Below are positions 43,605 to 52,459 of a DNA stretch of 64,000 nucleotides, piece after piece (positions within the stretch are counted from its first letter, which is position 1; each line of letters begins with the position of its first letter). The DNA lies in NCBI GenBank assembly GCA_000514715.1, contig AZWL01000009.1, positions 62,186 to 126,185 on the forward strand, written 5' to 3'. The translations under genes and the position numbers were made by a program. Below the pieces are notes generated by a model, which was given only the letters and a program-made list of their open reading frames with translations, did not search any database and had not been told where the DNA came from. This DNA comes from Streptomyces sp. CNH099. Lineage in GTDB: Bacteria; Actinomycetota; Actinomycetes; Streptomycetales; Streptomycetaceae.

Positions 43605-44342
43605 CTACGGGTCCGCGGTCCGGCCGCCGGGGCGGACCAGGCCCGACTCGTAGGCCAGGACGACCAGCTGGGCGCGGTCGCGGGCGCCGAGCTTGGCCAT
43701 GGTCCGGTTGACGTGCGTCTTCACGGTCAGCGGGCTGACCTCCAGCCGCTCGGCGATCTCGTCGTTCGCCAGGCCGCGCGCGACCAGGCTCAGCACCTCG
43801 CGCTCCCGGCTCGTCAGGGCGCCGAGCCGCTCCGTCGCGGCCGTCCCCTCGGTGCCGTCGGCCGGGCCGCCGGCCGGCGCGTCGCCGCCGGCCAGGAACC
43901 GGTCGATCAGCCCCCGCGTCGCCGCCGGGGACAGCAGCGCCTCGCCGTCCGCGGCCACCCGGATCGCGGCCAGCAGCTCGTCCGGCTCCGCCCCCTTGCC
44001 GAGGAAGCCGGAGGCGCCGGCGCGCAGCGCCTCGATGACGTACTCGTCGACCTCGAAGGTCGTCAGGATCACCACGCGCACGTGACGCAGGCTGTCGTCC
44101 GCGGAGATCGCCCGGGTGGCGGTCAGCCCGTCGCTGCCGGGCATCCGGATGTCCATCAGGACCAGGTCCGCCCGCTCCTCGCGGACCAGCCGCACCGCCT
44201 CCGCGCCGTCGCCCGCCTCGCCGACCACCTCCATGTCCGGCTCGGAGTCGACCAGCACCCGGAACGCGCTGCGCATCAGCGCGTGGTCGTCGGCCAGCAC
44301 CACCCGGATCGGCCGCACCCGCGGCGGCGGGACCTCGCTCAC
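43605..44342 (-). CDS. NarL/LuxR-family response regulator
   Basis: A 245-aa regulator. The receiver domain (about 12-130) has ADDHALMRSAF, phospho-acceptor Asp in LVLMDIRMPG and LTTFEVDEYV. A Gly/Ala-rich linker follows, then a LuxR HTH (LTSREREVLSLVARGLANDEIAERL and SPLTVKTHVNRTMAKLGARDRAQLV). Its start overlaps the stop of the upstream kinase by four bases. It is the last gene of the pspA-pspAA-kinase-regulator run on the minus strand, suggesting a link with envelope stress (inference). Confidence 0.93.
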   Translation of the reverse strand: MSEVPPPRVRPIRVVLADDHALMRSAFRVLVDSEPDMEVVGEAGDGAEAVRLVREERADLVLMDIRMPGSDGLTATRAISADDSLRHVRVVILTTFEVDEYVIEALRAGASGFLGKGAEPDELLAAIRVAADGEALLSPAATRGLIDRFLAGGDAPAGGPADGTEGTAATERLGALTSREREVLSLVARGLANDEIAERLEVSPLTVKTHVNRTMAKLGARDRAQLVVLAYESGLVRPGGRTADP

Positions 44343-45832
44343 CCCTGCTCCTTGATCGCCTCGCCGGGCCCCCGGCGCCGGCAGCCGGGCACCCGGCGCG
44401 CGTCACCGGACGCCGCGCCCGTCGCGCGCGCCGTCCGGGCCGGGCCCGCGTCCGCGTCGGCGGGTTCCCGGCCCGCGTCCGCGTCGCCGGCGACCGGCAG
44501 CGGCAACCGTACCCGCACCTCGAAGCCCTCCCGGCCGTCGGCGCGTGCGCCCGCCGCGCACGCGCCGCCCAGCGCGGCGGCGCGCTCCCGCATGCCGACG
44601 AGCCCGAGCCCGCCCGGGCGCTCACCGCCGGCGTCCTTCCCGGGCGCCGCGGCTCCCCCGGCCGGCCCGGCGGCCTCGGCCGACCCGGCCGCCCCGGTCT
44701 CCCCGGCGTCCGCGTCGGCGTCGCTCCCGCCCCGGCCGTCGTCGCGGACCGTGACCTCCAGCCCGGTCGACTCCCGCGACAGGCTCACCACCGCCTGCGC
44801 CCCCGCGCCCGCGTGCTTGCGCACGTTCGTCAGCGCCTCCTGCAGCATCCGGTACGCCGCCAGGTCCACCGCCGCCGGCAGCGGCCCGACGACCTCGGCC
44901 ACCCGCTCCACCCGCGTGGTCACCGCGCTCCGCCGCGGGCCCAGCTCCGCCGCCACCTCCACCGACACCGGTGTGCCGGCCCGTTCGAGGCCGGCCACCA
45001 GCTCGGCCAGCATCGCCAGCCCCGGCGCCGGCTCGGTGGGGGCGTGCGGGTCGCCGGACTGGCGCAGCAGCCCGACGGTGGTGCGCAGCTCCTCCAGCGC
45101 GGTGCGGCCGGCGTCCCGTACGTGCGCCAGCGCCTCCTTGGCCTGGTCGGGGCGGCTCTCCATGACGTGCGAGGCCACTCCCGCCTGGACGTTGACCAGC
45201 GCGATGTGGTGGGCGACGACGTCGTGCAGCTCGCGCGCGATCCGTACCCGCTCCTCCGCGACCCGCCGCCGCGCCTCCTCCTCGCGGGTCCGTTCGGCCC
45301 GCTCGGCGCGCTCGCGGATGGCGTCGACGACGGCCCGGCGGCTGCGCACGGCGTCGCCGACCCCGGCCGCCATCCCGGTCCAGGCGAAGACGCCGAGGTT
45401 CTCGTCCGCGTACCAGGGGCGGTCGCCGAAGAGCATCATCGCGAACGTCAGCACCCCGATGGTGAGCAGGGCGATCCGCCAGGTGGTGTGCCGGTCGGTG
45501 CGCGCGGCGACGGTGTAGAGGGCGACCACGACGCTCAGCGCGATCGGCGAGCGCGGGTCGCCCGCGGAGGCGATGACGTGGGCGATGGTGAGCGCCATGG
45601 TGGCGGCGAGCACGCCCCACGGGGACCGCCGCCGCAGCACGAGGACGGCGCTGGCCGCGGTCGCGAGCACGACCTCGGCGGGGCCGAGGTCGACCGGGGG
45701 CGGCGCGTTCGCCTCGCTGCCGGGGTGGACGGCGCTGATGAGGATGACGCCCAGCACGGCCGCCGCCAGCAGGGCGTCGGCCGCGCGGGGGTGCGCCCGC
45801 AGCCAGCGGGGCAGAGCGGCGAGGTGGGTCAC
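44339..45832 (-). CDS. NarL-type sensor histidine kinase (HisKA_3)
   Basis: A 497-aa membrane kinase with about five predicted N-terminal hydrophobic helices (residues 15-165: ADALLAAAVLGVILISAV, AEVVLATAASAVLVL and others), a dimerisation/phospho-acceptor segment RIARELHDVVAHHIALVNVQAG with the His, and HATPase_c with QEALTNVRKHAGAGA, VRDDGRGG and GLGLVGMRERAAALGG. Its last four codons overlap the response regulator. A Glu/Ala/Gly-rich insertion (about residues 395-425) interrupts the HATPase domain between the D box and G box. Both ends fit the operon with pspA. Confidence 0.93.
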   Translation of the reverse strand: MTHLAALPRWLRAHPRAADALLAAAVLGVILISAVHPGSEANAPPPVDLGPAEVVLATAASAVLVLRRRSPWGVLAATMALTIAHVIASAGDPRSPIALSVVVALYTVAARTDRHTTWRIALLTIGVLTFAMMLFGDRPWYADENLGVFAWTGMAAGVGDAVRSRRAVVDAIRERAERAERTREEEARRRVAEERVRIARELHDVVAHHIALVNVQAGVASHVMESRPDQAKEALAHVRDAGRTALEELRTTVGLLRQSGDPHAPTEPAPGLAMLAELVAGLERAGTPVSVEVAAELGPRRSAVTTRVERVAEVVGPLPAAVDLAAYRMLQEALTNVRKHAGAGAQAVVSLSRESTGLEVTVRDDGRGGSDADADAGETGAAGSAEAAGPAGGAAAPGKDAGGERPGGLGLVGMRERAAALGGACAAGARADGREGFEVRVRLPLPVAGDADAGREPADADAGPARTARATGAASGDARRVPGCRRRGPGEAIKEQG

Positions 45833-45908
45833 GGCAGCGGTGCCTGCAGAGGAGGGCCGGCCCCGGTCCGGTCGACCGGGGCGAAGAGCGGCCGAGGCGG
45901 GCGCGGGC

Positions 45909-46187
45909 TCAGCTGGGGATGAGGCCGTCGTCGCTGAGCATGTCCCGGACCTCCTCCAGGGAGGCGTCGGGCGCGGGCAGGATCAGCTCGGACGGCTCCA
46001 GCGAGTCGTCCGGCAGCGGTGCGCCCATCGAGCGCACGGCGTCCAGCAGGGCGCCGAGCGTACGCCGGAAGCCCGGCTCGTCGCCGCCCTCCATCTCGGC
46101 GAGCAACTCGTCGTCCAGCTTGTTGAGCTCGGCGAAGTGGCTGTCGTCCAGCTTCACCTGACCCTCCCCCATGATCCGTACGATCAC
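45909..46187 (-). CDS. pspAA: PspA-associated protein PspAA
   Basis: A 92-aa acidic protein (MIVRIMGEGQVKLDDSHFAELNKLDDELL...). A small beta-then-helix domain followed by an acidic tail (APDASLEEVRDMLSDDGL). The sequence and its position 37 nt downstream of pspA match the actinobacterial PspAA partner family. It is thought to bind PspA. It may modulate PspA activity, based on family knowledge only. Confidence 0.85.
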   Translation of the reverse strand: MIVRIMGEGQVKLDDSHFAELNKLDDELLAEMEGGDEPGFRRTLGALLDAVRSMGAPLPDDSLEPSELILPAPDASLEEVRDMLSDDGLIPS

Positions 46188-46224
46188 GGCTTTCTCCCGT
46201 TCTTCCGAGCCCGTCGAGGGGCGG

Positions 46225-47031
46225 TCACTGCTTGTCGAACCGCGGCGCGTCCTGCTGCTGCGGAGCCTGCTGCTGCGTCTGCCCGGCCTGCTGGCCGCCC
46301 TCGATGGCCTGCTGCTGCTCGGCGGGGCCGCCCGCCAGCTCGGCCTTCATGCGCTGCAGCTCCAGCTCGACGTCCGCGCCGCCGGAGAGCCGGTCCAGCT
46401 CGGCGGAGATGTCGTCCTGCGCCGTCCCCGTGGGGTCGTCCAGCGCACCGGAGGCCAGCAGCTCGTCGATCGCGCCGGCGCGGGCCTGCATCTGCGCCGT
46501 GCGGTCCTCGGCGCGCTGTACGGCCAGGCCCACGTCGCCCATCTCCTCGGAGATGCCGGAGAACGCCTCGCCGATGCGGGTCTGCGCCTGCGCCGCCGTG
46601 TACGTGGCCTTGATGGTCTCCTTCTTCGTCCGGAAGGCGTCCACCTTGGCCTGCAGCCGCTGGGCCGCGAGCGTGAGCTTCTCCTCCTCGCTCTGCAGCG
46701 TCTGGTGCTGCGACTCCAGGTCGGTGACCTGCTGGTGCAGCGCCGCCTTGCGGGACAGCGCCTCGCGCGCCAGGTCCTCGCGGCCGAGGGCGAGGGCCTT
46801 CTTGCCCTGGTCCTCCAGCTTGGCGGACTGGTTCTGCAGCTGGCCGAGCTGCAGCTCCAGGCGCTTGCGCGACGTCGCCACGTCGGCGACGCCCCGGCGC
46901 ACCTTCTGGAGCAGCTCCAGCTGCTTCTGGTACGAGTAGTCGAGGGTCTCGCGCGGGTCCTCGGCCCGGTCCAGGGCCTTGTTGGCCTTCGCGCGGAAGA
47001 TCATCCCCATCCGCTTCATGACACCGCTCAT
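46225..47031 (-). CDS. pspA: PspA/IM30 family membrane-stress protein
   Basis: A 268-aa coiled-coil protein of the PspA/Vipp1/IM30 (ESCRT-III-like) superfamily. N-terminal amphipathic segment VMKRMGMIFRAKANKALDRAEDPRETL binds membrane, followed by long helices (RRGVADVATSRKRLELQLGQ, REALSRKAALHQQVTDLE) and a Gln-rich tail (AEQQQAIEGGQQAGQTQQ). It protects membrane integrity under envelope stress. A candidate extracytoplasmic-function promoter (GGCAAC-N16-CGTCTA) lies about 155-185 bp upstream on its strand. ATG at 47031 gives MSGVMKRM; a second Met at 47019 is possible. Confidence 0.92.
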   Translation of the reverse strand: MSGVMKRMGMIFRAKANKALDRAEDPRETLDYSYQKQLELLQKVRRGVADVATSRKRLELQLGQLQNQSAKLEDQGKKALALGREDLAREALSRKAALHQQVTDLESQHQTLQSEEEKLTLAAQRLQAKVDAFRTKKETIKATYTAAQAQTRIGEAFSGISEEMGDVGLAVQRAEDRTAQMQARAGAIDELLASGALDDPTGTAQDDISAELDRLSGGADVELELQRMKAELAGGPAEQQQAIEGGQQAGQTQQQAPQQQDAPRFDKQ

Positions 47032-47186
47032 GGGCCTCGCGCGCCCCCTTCTGACGGACTTCAGCCTCGGCACATACTCTGCAGAACCCACAGTACGGGC
47101 CCTGCTTCCATTACCGCACTGCCTGGGCGCCAATGCGCTCCTCCTGCAGGACGAACCACCGGGGGTCCGCCCTCCCGCCCAGGGAG

Positions 47187-47214
47187 TAGACGGCCGTAGG
47201 GGCTGCCCGTTGCC
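47187..47214 (-). promoter_or_regulatory. Sigma-E-like (ECF) promoter of pspA
   Basis: On the minus strand, GGCAAC (47214-47209), a 16-bp spacer and CGTCTA (47192-47187) agree with the actinobacterial sigma-E consensus, GGAAC/GCAACC at -35 and CGTCTA at -10. This predicts a leader of about 150 nt. Envelope-stress induction of pspA through an ECF sigma factor fits its role. By-eye match. Confidence 0.5.
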
Positions 47215-47304
47215 GTGCCCCCACAGATAGTGACACGCACGCCGTTGCCGGATCGTTCCCCACGGGTCTGGGTCGTACACCCGAGTGCCCGTATTCTGGG
47301 GCCT

Positions 47305-47901
47305 GTGTTCGGAAGCCGTTCCAAGGATGACCAGTCCGCCGAGCCCGACGAGGGTGCGGTGGAGACCAAGCATGTGCGTCCGGCCGAAGCGCCCAAGGGC
47401 AGGCCCACGCCCAAGCGCAGCGAGTCTCAGGCGCAGCGCCGCGCCATGGCCAAGACGCCGGTGACGCGCAAGGAGGCGTCGAAGCGGGCCCGGGAGGCCC
47501 GCAGGGCCGACCTCGCGCGCCAGCGCGAGGCGCTGGCCTCGGGCAACGAGCGGTATCTGCCGGCCCGCGACAAGGGGCCGGTGCGCAAGTTCGTGCGGGA
47601 CTACGTGGACTCGCGGTGGTGCGTGGCGGAGTTCTTCCTGCCCATGGCCATCGTCATCCTGCTGCTCAGCGTGACGCCGTCCGCGGGGCTGAAGAACATC
47701 TCGCTGCTGCTGTGGCTGTTCGTGATCGTGCTGATCGTCTTCGACTCGATCGCGATCACCGTGCGGGTGAAGAAGCAGCTCAAGGAGCGCTTCCCGGACG
47801 AGAGCCACCGCGGCGCCCGGGCGTACGCGCTGATGCGCACGCTGCAGCTGCGCCGGATGCGCCTGCCGAAGCCGCAGGTGAAGCGGGGCGAGCGGCCCTG
47901 A
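47305..47901 (+). CDS. DUF3043 membrane protein
   Basis: A 198-aa protein: a charged basic N-terminal half (KGRPTPKRSESQAQRRAM, EASKRAREARRADLARQREALASG), then two transmembrane helices (AEFFLPMAIVILLLSV and LLLWLFVIVLIVFDSIAI) and a basic C-terminus ending PQVKRGERP. It matches the actinobacterial DUF3043 family, whose role is unknown. The GTG at 47305 is preferred over a longer ORF at 47215; a TATTCT hexamer (47292-47297) lies just upstream, so the mRNA may be leaderless. It is divergent from pspA. Confidence 0.85.
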   Translation: MFGSRSKDDQSAEPDEGAVETKHVRPAEAPKGRPTPKRSESQAQRRAMAKTPVTRKEASKRAREARRADLARQREALASGNERYLPARDKGPVRKFVRDYVDSRWCVAEFFLPMAIVILLLSVTPSAGLKNISLLLWLFVIVLIVFDSIAITVRVKKQLKERFPDESHRGARAYALMRTLQLRRMRLPKPQVKRGERP

Positions 47902-48022
47902 CGCCGGCGGGCGTACGGGCGGTCTCCGCCGCGTACGCCCGGCACGGAACCGCGCGCCGCCGCCGTCGGCGCGCTCTCGGATACGCTGCGAGCGCACTAT
48001 CCGGCGTGGGACGGAGGCAGTC

Positions 48023-48238
48023 ATGGCAGCGTGGACCTGGCGGTTCGAGAAGGCCGACGGCACGGAGACGGCCCCGGCGGTGGAGCCGGAGGACTTCACA
48101 ACCCAGGGCGACGCCGAGTCGTGGCTCGGCGAGGTCTGGAAGGACCTGCTGGCGGGCGGCGTCGAGCAGGTCACGCTGCTGGAGGACGGGGCCGAGGTCT
48201 ACGGCCCGATGAGCCTGGAGGCGGCGGAGGACGCGTAG
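48023..48238 (+). CDS. Small acidic protein of unknown function
   Basis: A 71-aa protein (MAAWTWRFEKADGTETAPAVEPEDFTTQGDAESWLGEVWKDLLAGG...). It has an N-terminal aromatic patch and an amphipathic helix. GGAGG lies five bases before the ATG. Similar proteins are, as I recall, conserved in Streptomyces at this location, but no function is known. It is read in the same direction as the DUF3043 and cob genes. Confidence 0.75.
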   Translation: MAAWTWRFEKADGTETAPAVEPEDFTTQGDAESWLGEVWKDLLAGGVEQVTLLEDGAEVYGPMSLEAAEDA

Positions 48239-48336
48239 CGGCGGCGCCGGCCCCGGCGCCCCGGACCCGGCGGTTCCCACCCGCGCTCGCGAGCCCCGCC
48301 CGGGCGCGCGCCGCGCGCCCGCGAGACGATCGGGGT

Positions 48337-49539
48337 GTGGACATCACCCTCCTCGGCACCGGCGCGCCCGCCGGGCTGCCGCGACCGGGCTGCCCCTGCG
48401 CGGCCTGCGCCGCCGCCGTCGGGCCGGAGGCGCGCGCGGCGACGTCCGTCCTCGTGGACGGCATCGTGCTGCTCGACCTCACGCCGGGCGCCGCGCTCGC
48501 CGCGGCGCGCGCCGGGCGGACGCTCTCCGGCGTCATGCAGGTGCTGCTGAGCCATCCGCACGACGGCCCCGCCATGGCCGCCCCCGCGGGGGTGCCGGCG
48601 CCGTCGCGGGCGCCGGAGGGGCAGGCGGTGACGCTGATCAGCGGGCACCGGGTACGGGCCGTCGCGGTCGACTCCCCCGGCACCGGGTACGAGATCACCG
48701 GGCCCGGCGGCCGGCGGCTGCTGTACCTGCCGCCGGGCGCCGCGCCGGCCGGCCTCGACGGGCCGGCGGACCCGTACGACCTGGTGCTGCTCGACGTCGC
48801 CGGGCGCCCCGACGCCCTCGCCCGGCTCCGCGCCCACGGCGCCGTCGCCGCCGCCACCGACGTCGTCGCCGTGCACCTCGGCGGCCACTCCGGCGACGCC
48901 TCCGGGCCCACCCCGCCGCCCGGCCCCGAGCTGCACCGCCGGCTCGCCGCCGCCGGGGCCCGGGCCGTGCCCGACGGGCACGGCCTCGTCGCCGGCCACG
49001 GTCCGGAGCCGCCCGCCGCGCCGCGCCGCACGCTGGTCCTGGGCGGCGCCCGGTCCGGCAAGTCCGTGGAGGCGGAGCGGCGGCTCGCGGCGTTCCCGGA
49101 GGTCGAGTACGCGGCCACCGGCGGCGTCCGCGACGGCGACGCCGAGTGGGCGGCGCGGGTCGCGGCCCACCGCGAGCGCCGTCCGGCGGGCTGGCGGACC
49201 ACGGAGACCTGCGACCTGGTGCCGCTGCTCGCCGCGGCCGACGGTCCGCCGCTGCTGATCGACTGCCTGTCGCTGTGGCTGACGGACGCCATGGACGCGG
49301 CGCAGGCGTGGGACGGCGGCAACGTACGGCCGCGGGTCGACGAGCTGGTCGCGGCGGTACGGGCCGGCCGCCGCACCCTGGTCGCGGTGAGCAACGAGGT
49401 CGGCTCGGGCGTCGTCCCGGCCACCCCGGCGGGCCGGCTGTTCCGCGACGAGCTGGGCCGGCTGAACGCGGCGGTGGCGGCGGAGTGCGAGCAGGTGCTG
49501 CTGGTGGTCGCGGGGCAGGTGCTGGTCCTGCGCGGGTAA
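48337..49539 (+). CDS. cobU: Adenosylcobinamide kinase/phosphate guanylyltransferase fused to a degraded MBL-fold N-terminus
   Basis: A 400-aa fusion. Residues about 228-400 are CobU: the P-loop LVLGGARSGKSVEAERRL and GWRTTETCDLV, LLIDCLSLWLTDAM and VAVSNEVGSGVVP, converting adenosylcobinamide through the phosphate to GDP-cobinamide. Residues 1-225 resemble a metallo-beta-lactamase fold (MDITLLGTGAPAGLP, LLSHPHDGPAM, DLVLLDVAGRPDALARL, VAVHLGGHSGD), but the HxHxDH zinc motif is reduced to HPHDG and other ligands are missing, so it is probably non-catalytic. GTG at 48337. The genes cobU-cobT-cobS follow one another. Confidence 0.87.
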   Translation: MDITLLGTGAPAGLPRPGCPCAACAAAVGPEARAATSVLVDGIVLLDLTPGAALAAARAGRTLSGVMQVLLSHPHDGPAMAAPAGVPAPSRAPEGQAVTLISGHRVRAVAVDSPGTGYEITGPGGRRLLYLPPGAAPAGLDGPADPYDLVLLDVAGRPDALARLRAHGAVAAATDVVAVHLGGHSGDASGPTPPPGPELHRRLAAAGARAVPDGHGLVAGHGPEPPAAPRRTLVLGGARSGKSVEAERRLAAFPEVEYAATGGVRDGDAEWAARVAAHRERRPAGWRTTETCDLVPLLAAADGPPLLIDCLSLWLTDAMDAAQAWDGGNVRPRVDELVAAVRAGRRTLVAVSNEVGSGVVPATPAGRLFRDELGRLNAAVAAECEQVLLVVAGQVLVLRG

Positions 49540-49699
49540 TCGTTCCTGCAGCGGGTGCCCCGGAGGGGGTCCGGCCGGGTTTCCAGGCGGACTCCCCGCG
49601 TGCTCCGCCGCGTGCTCCCCCACGGGCTCCGCCGCCTCCCGCGGGGAATCCGCGGGGGGCAAGGGAGCCCGCGGCGGGCCCGGCGGGTAATCTACGCCC

Positions 49700-50794
49700 G
49701 TGAGCGGCCTGAATCTGGACGACTTCATCAACGACATCGACCGCCCCGACGTGGCCATCCGCCGGGACGCCGAGGAGTGGCGGGCGACCCACGGCCCGCG
49801 CCCCGGCGCGCTCGGCCGGCTGGACGACCTCGGCGAGTGGCTGACGGCGGCGCAGGGCGGTGTGCCCGCCAAGCCGGTCGCCGAGCCGCGCCTGGTGCTC
49901 TTCGCCGGCGACCACGGCATCGCCGAGCTGGACGTCTCCGGCCGCGCCGCGGGCACCGCGGACGCGCTGGCCCGCGCCGCGCTCGACGGCCGCAGCGCCG
50001 CCGCGATCCTCGCCCGCCGCTTCGGCGCCGGGCTGCGGGTCGTCGACATGGCGCTCGACTGCGACCCGGAGTCGCTGCCGAAGGACGTCACCCGCCATCG
50101 CGTACGCCGCGGCTCCGGCCGCATCGACGTCGAGGACGCGCTCACCGCCGAGGAGGCTGAGGAGGCCTTCCGGGCCGGTATGGCGGTCGCGGACGAGGAG
50201 GCCGACTCCGGTACGGACCTGCTGCTCCTCGGCGACCTCAGCGTCGGCGGCACCACGGCGGCCGGCGCGATCGTCGCCGCCCTCTGCGGCACCGACGCCT
50301 CCGTGGTCACCGGCCGCGGCGGCGCGGGCATCGACGACCTGGCCTGGATGCGCAAGTGCGCCGCGATCCGCGACGCGCTGCGCCGCGCCCGCCCGGTGCT
50401 CGGCGACCAGCTGCAGCTGCTCGCCACGGTCGGCGGCGCGGACCTGACCGCGATGACGGGCTTCCTGCTGCAGGCGGCGGTGCGCCGCACCCCGGTCGTG
50501 CTCGACGGCGTCGTCTCGGCCGCGGCGGCGCTGGTCGCCCAGCGGGTGGCGTTCCGGGCGCCCGACTGGTGGCTGGCCGGCCAGGCGAGCGGCGAGCCGG
50601 CCCAGGAGAAGGCGCTTGACCGCATCGCGATCGACCCGCTGCTCGACCACGGCGTCACCACCGGCGAGGGCGCAGGCGCGCTGCTGGCCCTGCCGTTCCT
50701 GCAGGCCGCGGCGGAGCTGTGGGCGGACCTGCCGGAGCACGGCGACGGTGCGGCGGAGGGTCCGGCCGAGGCCGCGGTTGACGACATCACCTGA
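49700..50794 (+). CDS. cobT: Nicotinate-nucleotide:dimethylbenzimidazole phosphoribosyltransferase
   Basis: A 364-aa CobT, making alpha-ribazole phosphate from dimethylbenzimidazole and nicotinate mononucleotide. RLVLFAGDHGIAELDVSG, LLLLGDLSVGGTTAAGAIV, GGADLTAMTGFLLQAA and the catalytic Glu region LLDHGVTTGEGAGALLALP are conserved. GTG start at 49700 after a TAATCT stretch. The last 17 bases overlap a possible TTG start of cobS. The 49540-49699 gap contains GC-rich imperfect repeats and no gene. Confidence 0.93.
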   Translation: MSGLNLDDFINDIDRPDVAIRRDAEEWRATHGPRPGALGRLDDLGEWLTAAQGGVPAKPVAEPRLVLFAGDHGIAELDVSGRAAGTADALARAALDGRSAAAILARRFGAGLRVVDMALDCDPESLPKDVTRHRVRRGSGRIDVEDALTAEEAEEAFRAGMAVADEEADSGTDLLLLGDLSVGGTTAAGAIVAALCGTDASVVTGRGGAGIDDLAWMRKCAAIRDALRRARPVLGDQLQLLATVGGADLTAMTGFLLQAAVRRTPVVLDGVVSAAAALVAQRVAFRAPDWWLAGQASGEPAQEKALDRIAIDPLLDHGVTTGEGAGALLALPFLQAAAELWADLPEHGDGAAEGPAEAAVDDIT

Positions 50795-51941
50795 CGGCAC
50801 CCCCGAGGGGACGGACACCCCTGCCGGAGCGCCGAGCGCGGACGCCCCCGACGGGGTGGCGGACACGGATGCCCGGACCGGAACGCAGGGTGCGGCACGA
50901 ACCAGCGGCGCAGATCGGGACGGCCGCCCTGCCGGACGGGCAGGCGCGGGGGACGGGGCCGGCAGGCCGGGACCGCGGGGTGAGGCGGCGGCCCTCGCGG
51001 GGAGTGGGGGCGAGGCGGACCCCACTGGGAGTCCCGGCGGCACCGGCACCAGCCAGAACCCGGGCACTCCCGGCCCGGTCGCCGCGGCCTCGGGCGGGGT
51101 TTCCCCGCCCCAGGCGGCCGATCCGGGCGGGCATCCGCCCCGCTCCCCCGGACCCGCCGGAGGCCGCGTCGCGGTGCGGTTCGCGTTCGGGACCCTCACC
51201 GCGCTGCCCGTGCGCGTCGACCGCTGGGACCGGGCCGCCGCCCGCGGCGGGATGCTCGCCGCGCCCCTCGTCGGGCTCGTGGTCGGGGTGCTCGCCGCCG
51301 GCGTCGGCGGGCTGCTGCTGCTCGCGGGCGCGGGGGCGGCCGTCGCCGCCGTGGCCGCCGTCGCCGTACCGGCCGTGGTGACGCGCGGGCTGCACCTCGA
51401 CGGGCTCGCGGACACCGCCGACGGGCTGGGCAGCGGCCGGCCCGCCGACGAGGCGCTGCGGATCATGCGGCGCTCGGACATCGGCCCGTTCGGCGTGATC
51501 ACGCTGCTGCTGGTGCTGCTCGGGCAGGTCGCCGCGGTGTACGAGCTGTACGACGACGGCTCCCGGGCCCGCGCCGCGGTCGCCGTCACCGCGGCCGCCG
51601 TCGCCGCCCGCGCGGCTCTCACCCTCGCCGCCCGCGCCGGGGTCCCGCCGGCCCGGCCGGAGGGCCTCGGCGCCGCGGTGGCGGGGGTGCTGTCCGCCCG
51701 TGCGGCCACCTGCTGCGTGGGCGCGGCCATCGCGGTCCCGGCCGCCGCGGCCGGCGTCGTCGCCGGTCCGCCCGCGGCGCTGCACACCGCCCTCGCGGTC
51801 GCCGCCGCGCTCGCCGCCGCCGAACTGCTGCGGCACCACTGTGTACGCCGTCTCGGCGGGGTCACCGGCGACGTCTTCGGCGCGCTGGCCGAGACCGCCG
51901 CGACCACCGCCCTGGTCGTCGCCGTCCTGGGGCCGGCCTGA
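50778..51941 (+). CDS. cobS: Adenosylcobinamide-GDP ribazoletransferase (cobalamin synthase) with long N-terminal linker
   Basis: The last 250 residues are CobS: RFAFGTLTALPVRVDRWDRAAARGGML, VTRGLHLDGLADTADGLGSGRPADEALRIMRRSDIGPFGVITL and several helices. It joins adenosyl-GDP-cobinamide to alpha-ribazole. From the TTG at 50778 (overlapping cobT by 17 bases) the product is 387 aa with about 130 residues of Gly/Pro/Ala-rich low-complexity sequence first. The alternative start is GTG at 51174 with GGAGG ten bases upstream, giving a normal-length enzyme. I prefer the long form because of the coupling, but it is uncertain. Confidence 0.85.
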   Translation: MTTSPDGTPEGTDTPAGAPSADAPDGVADTDARTGTQGAARTSGADRDGRPAGRAGAGDGAGRPGPRGEAAALAGSGGEADPTGSPGGTGTSQNPGTPGPVAAASGGVSPPQAADPGGHPPRSPGPAGGRVAVRFAFGTLTALPVRVDRWDRAAARGGMLAAPLVGLVVGVLAAGVGGLLLLAGAGAAVAAVAAVAVPAVVTRGLHLDGLADTADGLGSGRPADEALRIMRRSDIGPFGVITLLLVLLGQVAAVYELYDDGSRARAAVAVTAAAVAARAALTLAARAGVPPARPEGLGAAVAGVLSARAATCCVGAAIAVPAAAAGVVAGPPAALHTALAVAAALAAAELLRHHCVRRLGGVTGDVFGALAETAATTALVVAVLGPA

Positions 51942-52459
51942 CGGCACACGCCCGCAGCGCCCCGCACACCGCGCGCCGTGGGAGCATCAACTCGCCGCGC
52001 CCCTCCGCCCGGTGACGGACCAACCGGAAACCCCGGTCCGCACCGGCCTCCGGGCAGGCCCCGGGCCCGTACGCCAACGACGCCCGCGGCGCCCCGCGTC
52101 GTATCTCCGCTCGCCGCGCCCCCCGCCCGGCGGCAGAACAGCCCGGAACCGGACGGCGCCCGGCCCGGGACATGTCCCCCGGCGTGGTGGACGGCGATAC
52201 GTATCCGGGGACCGGCACCGCTCCCGGTGCGGCGGGGAAGCCGCCGCCCGCGGAGTTGCCGCACCCGGTCGGCCGCACCACCCCGCGGGATCCGATCCCC
52301 CCGGGGACGGCGCCCGCGGCGACCCGCGGCGGATCCCCGCCACCTGCGGCCGCGCGGGGAAACCCGCCGCGGGGCCGCCACCCCGGGCGGGGCCCGTACC
52401 GCATACGATGCGCCATGCACCCCCGAGCCGCCTTCGCCCGAGAATGGATTCGAACCACC
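51942..52459. other. 518-bp region between cobS and pepA, no gene seen
   Basis: This GC-rich stretch has no ORF with a recognisable product. Several open frames (to 161 aa) are Arg/Pro-rich shadows. Near the end, TACGAT (52404-52409) is a likely -10 box for pepA. The segment includes repeats of CGGGGAxxCCGCxGC-like sequence and many possible stems, none distinctive. I looked for a cobalamin riboswitch before the cob genes and did not see its B12 box here or upstream of cobU. Confidence 0.6.

Noticed and set aside
48239..48336. Cobalamin riboswitch before cobU
   Set aside because: I looked for the B12 box and found none in the 98-bp gap, which is too short for the aptamer.
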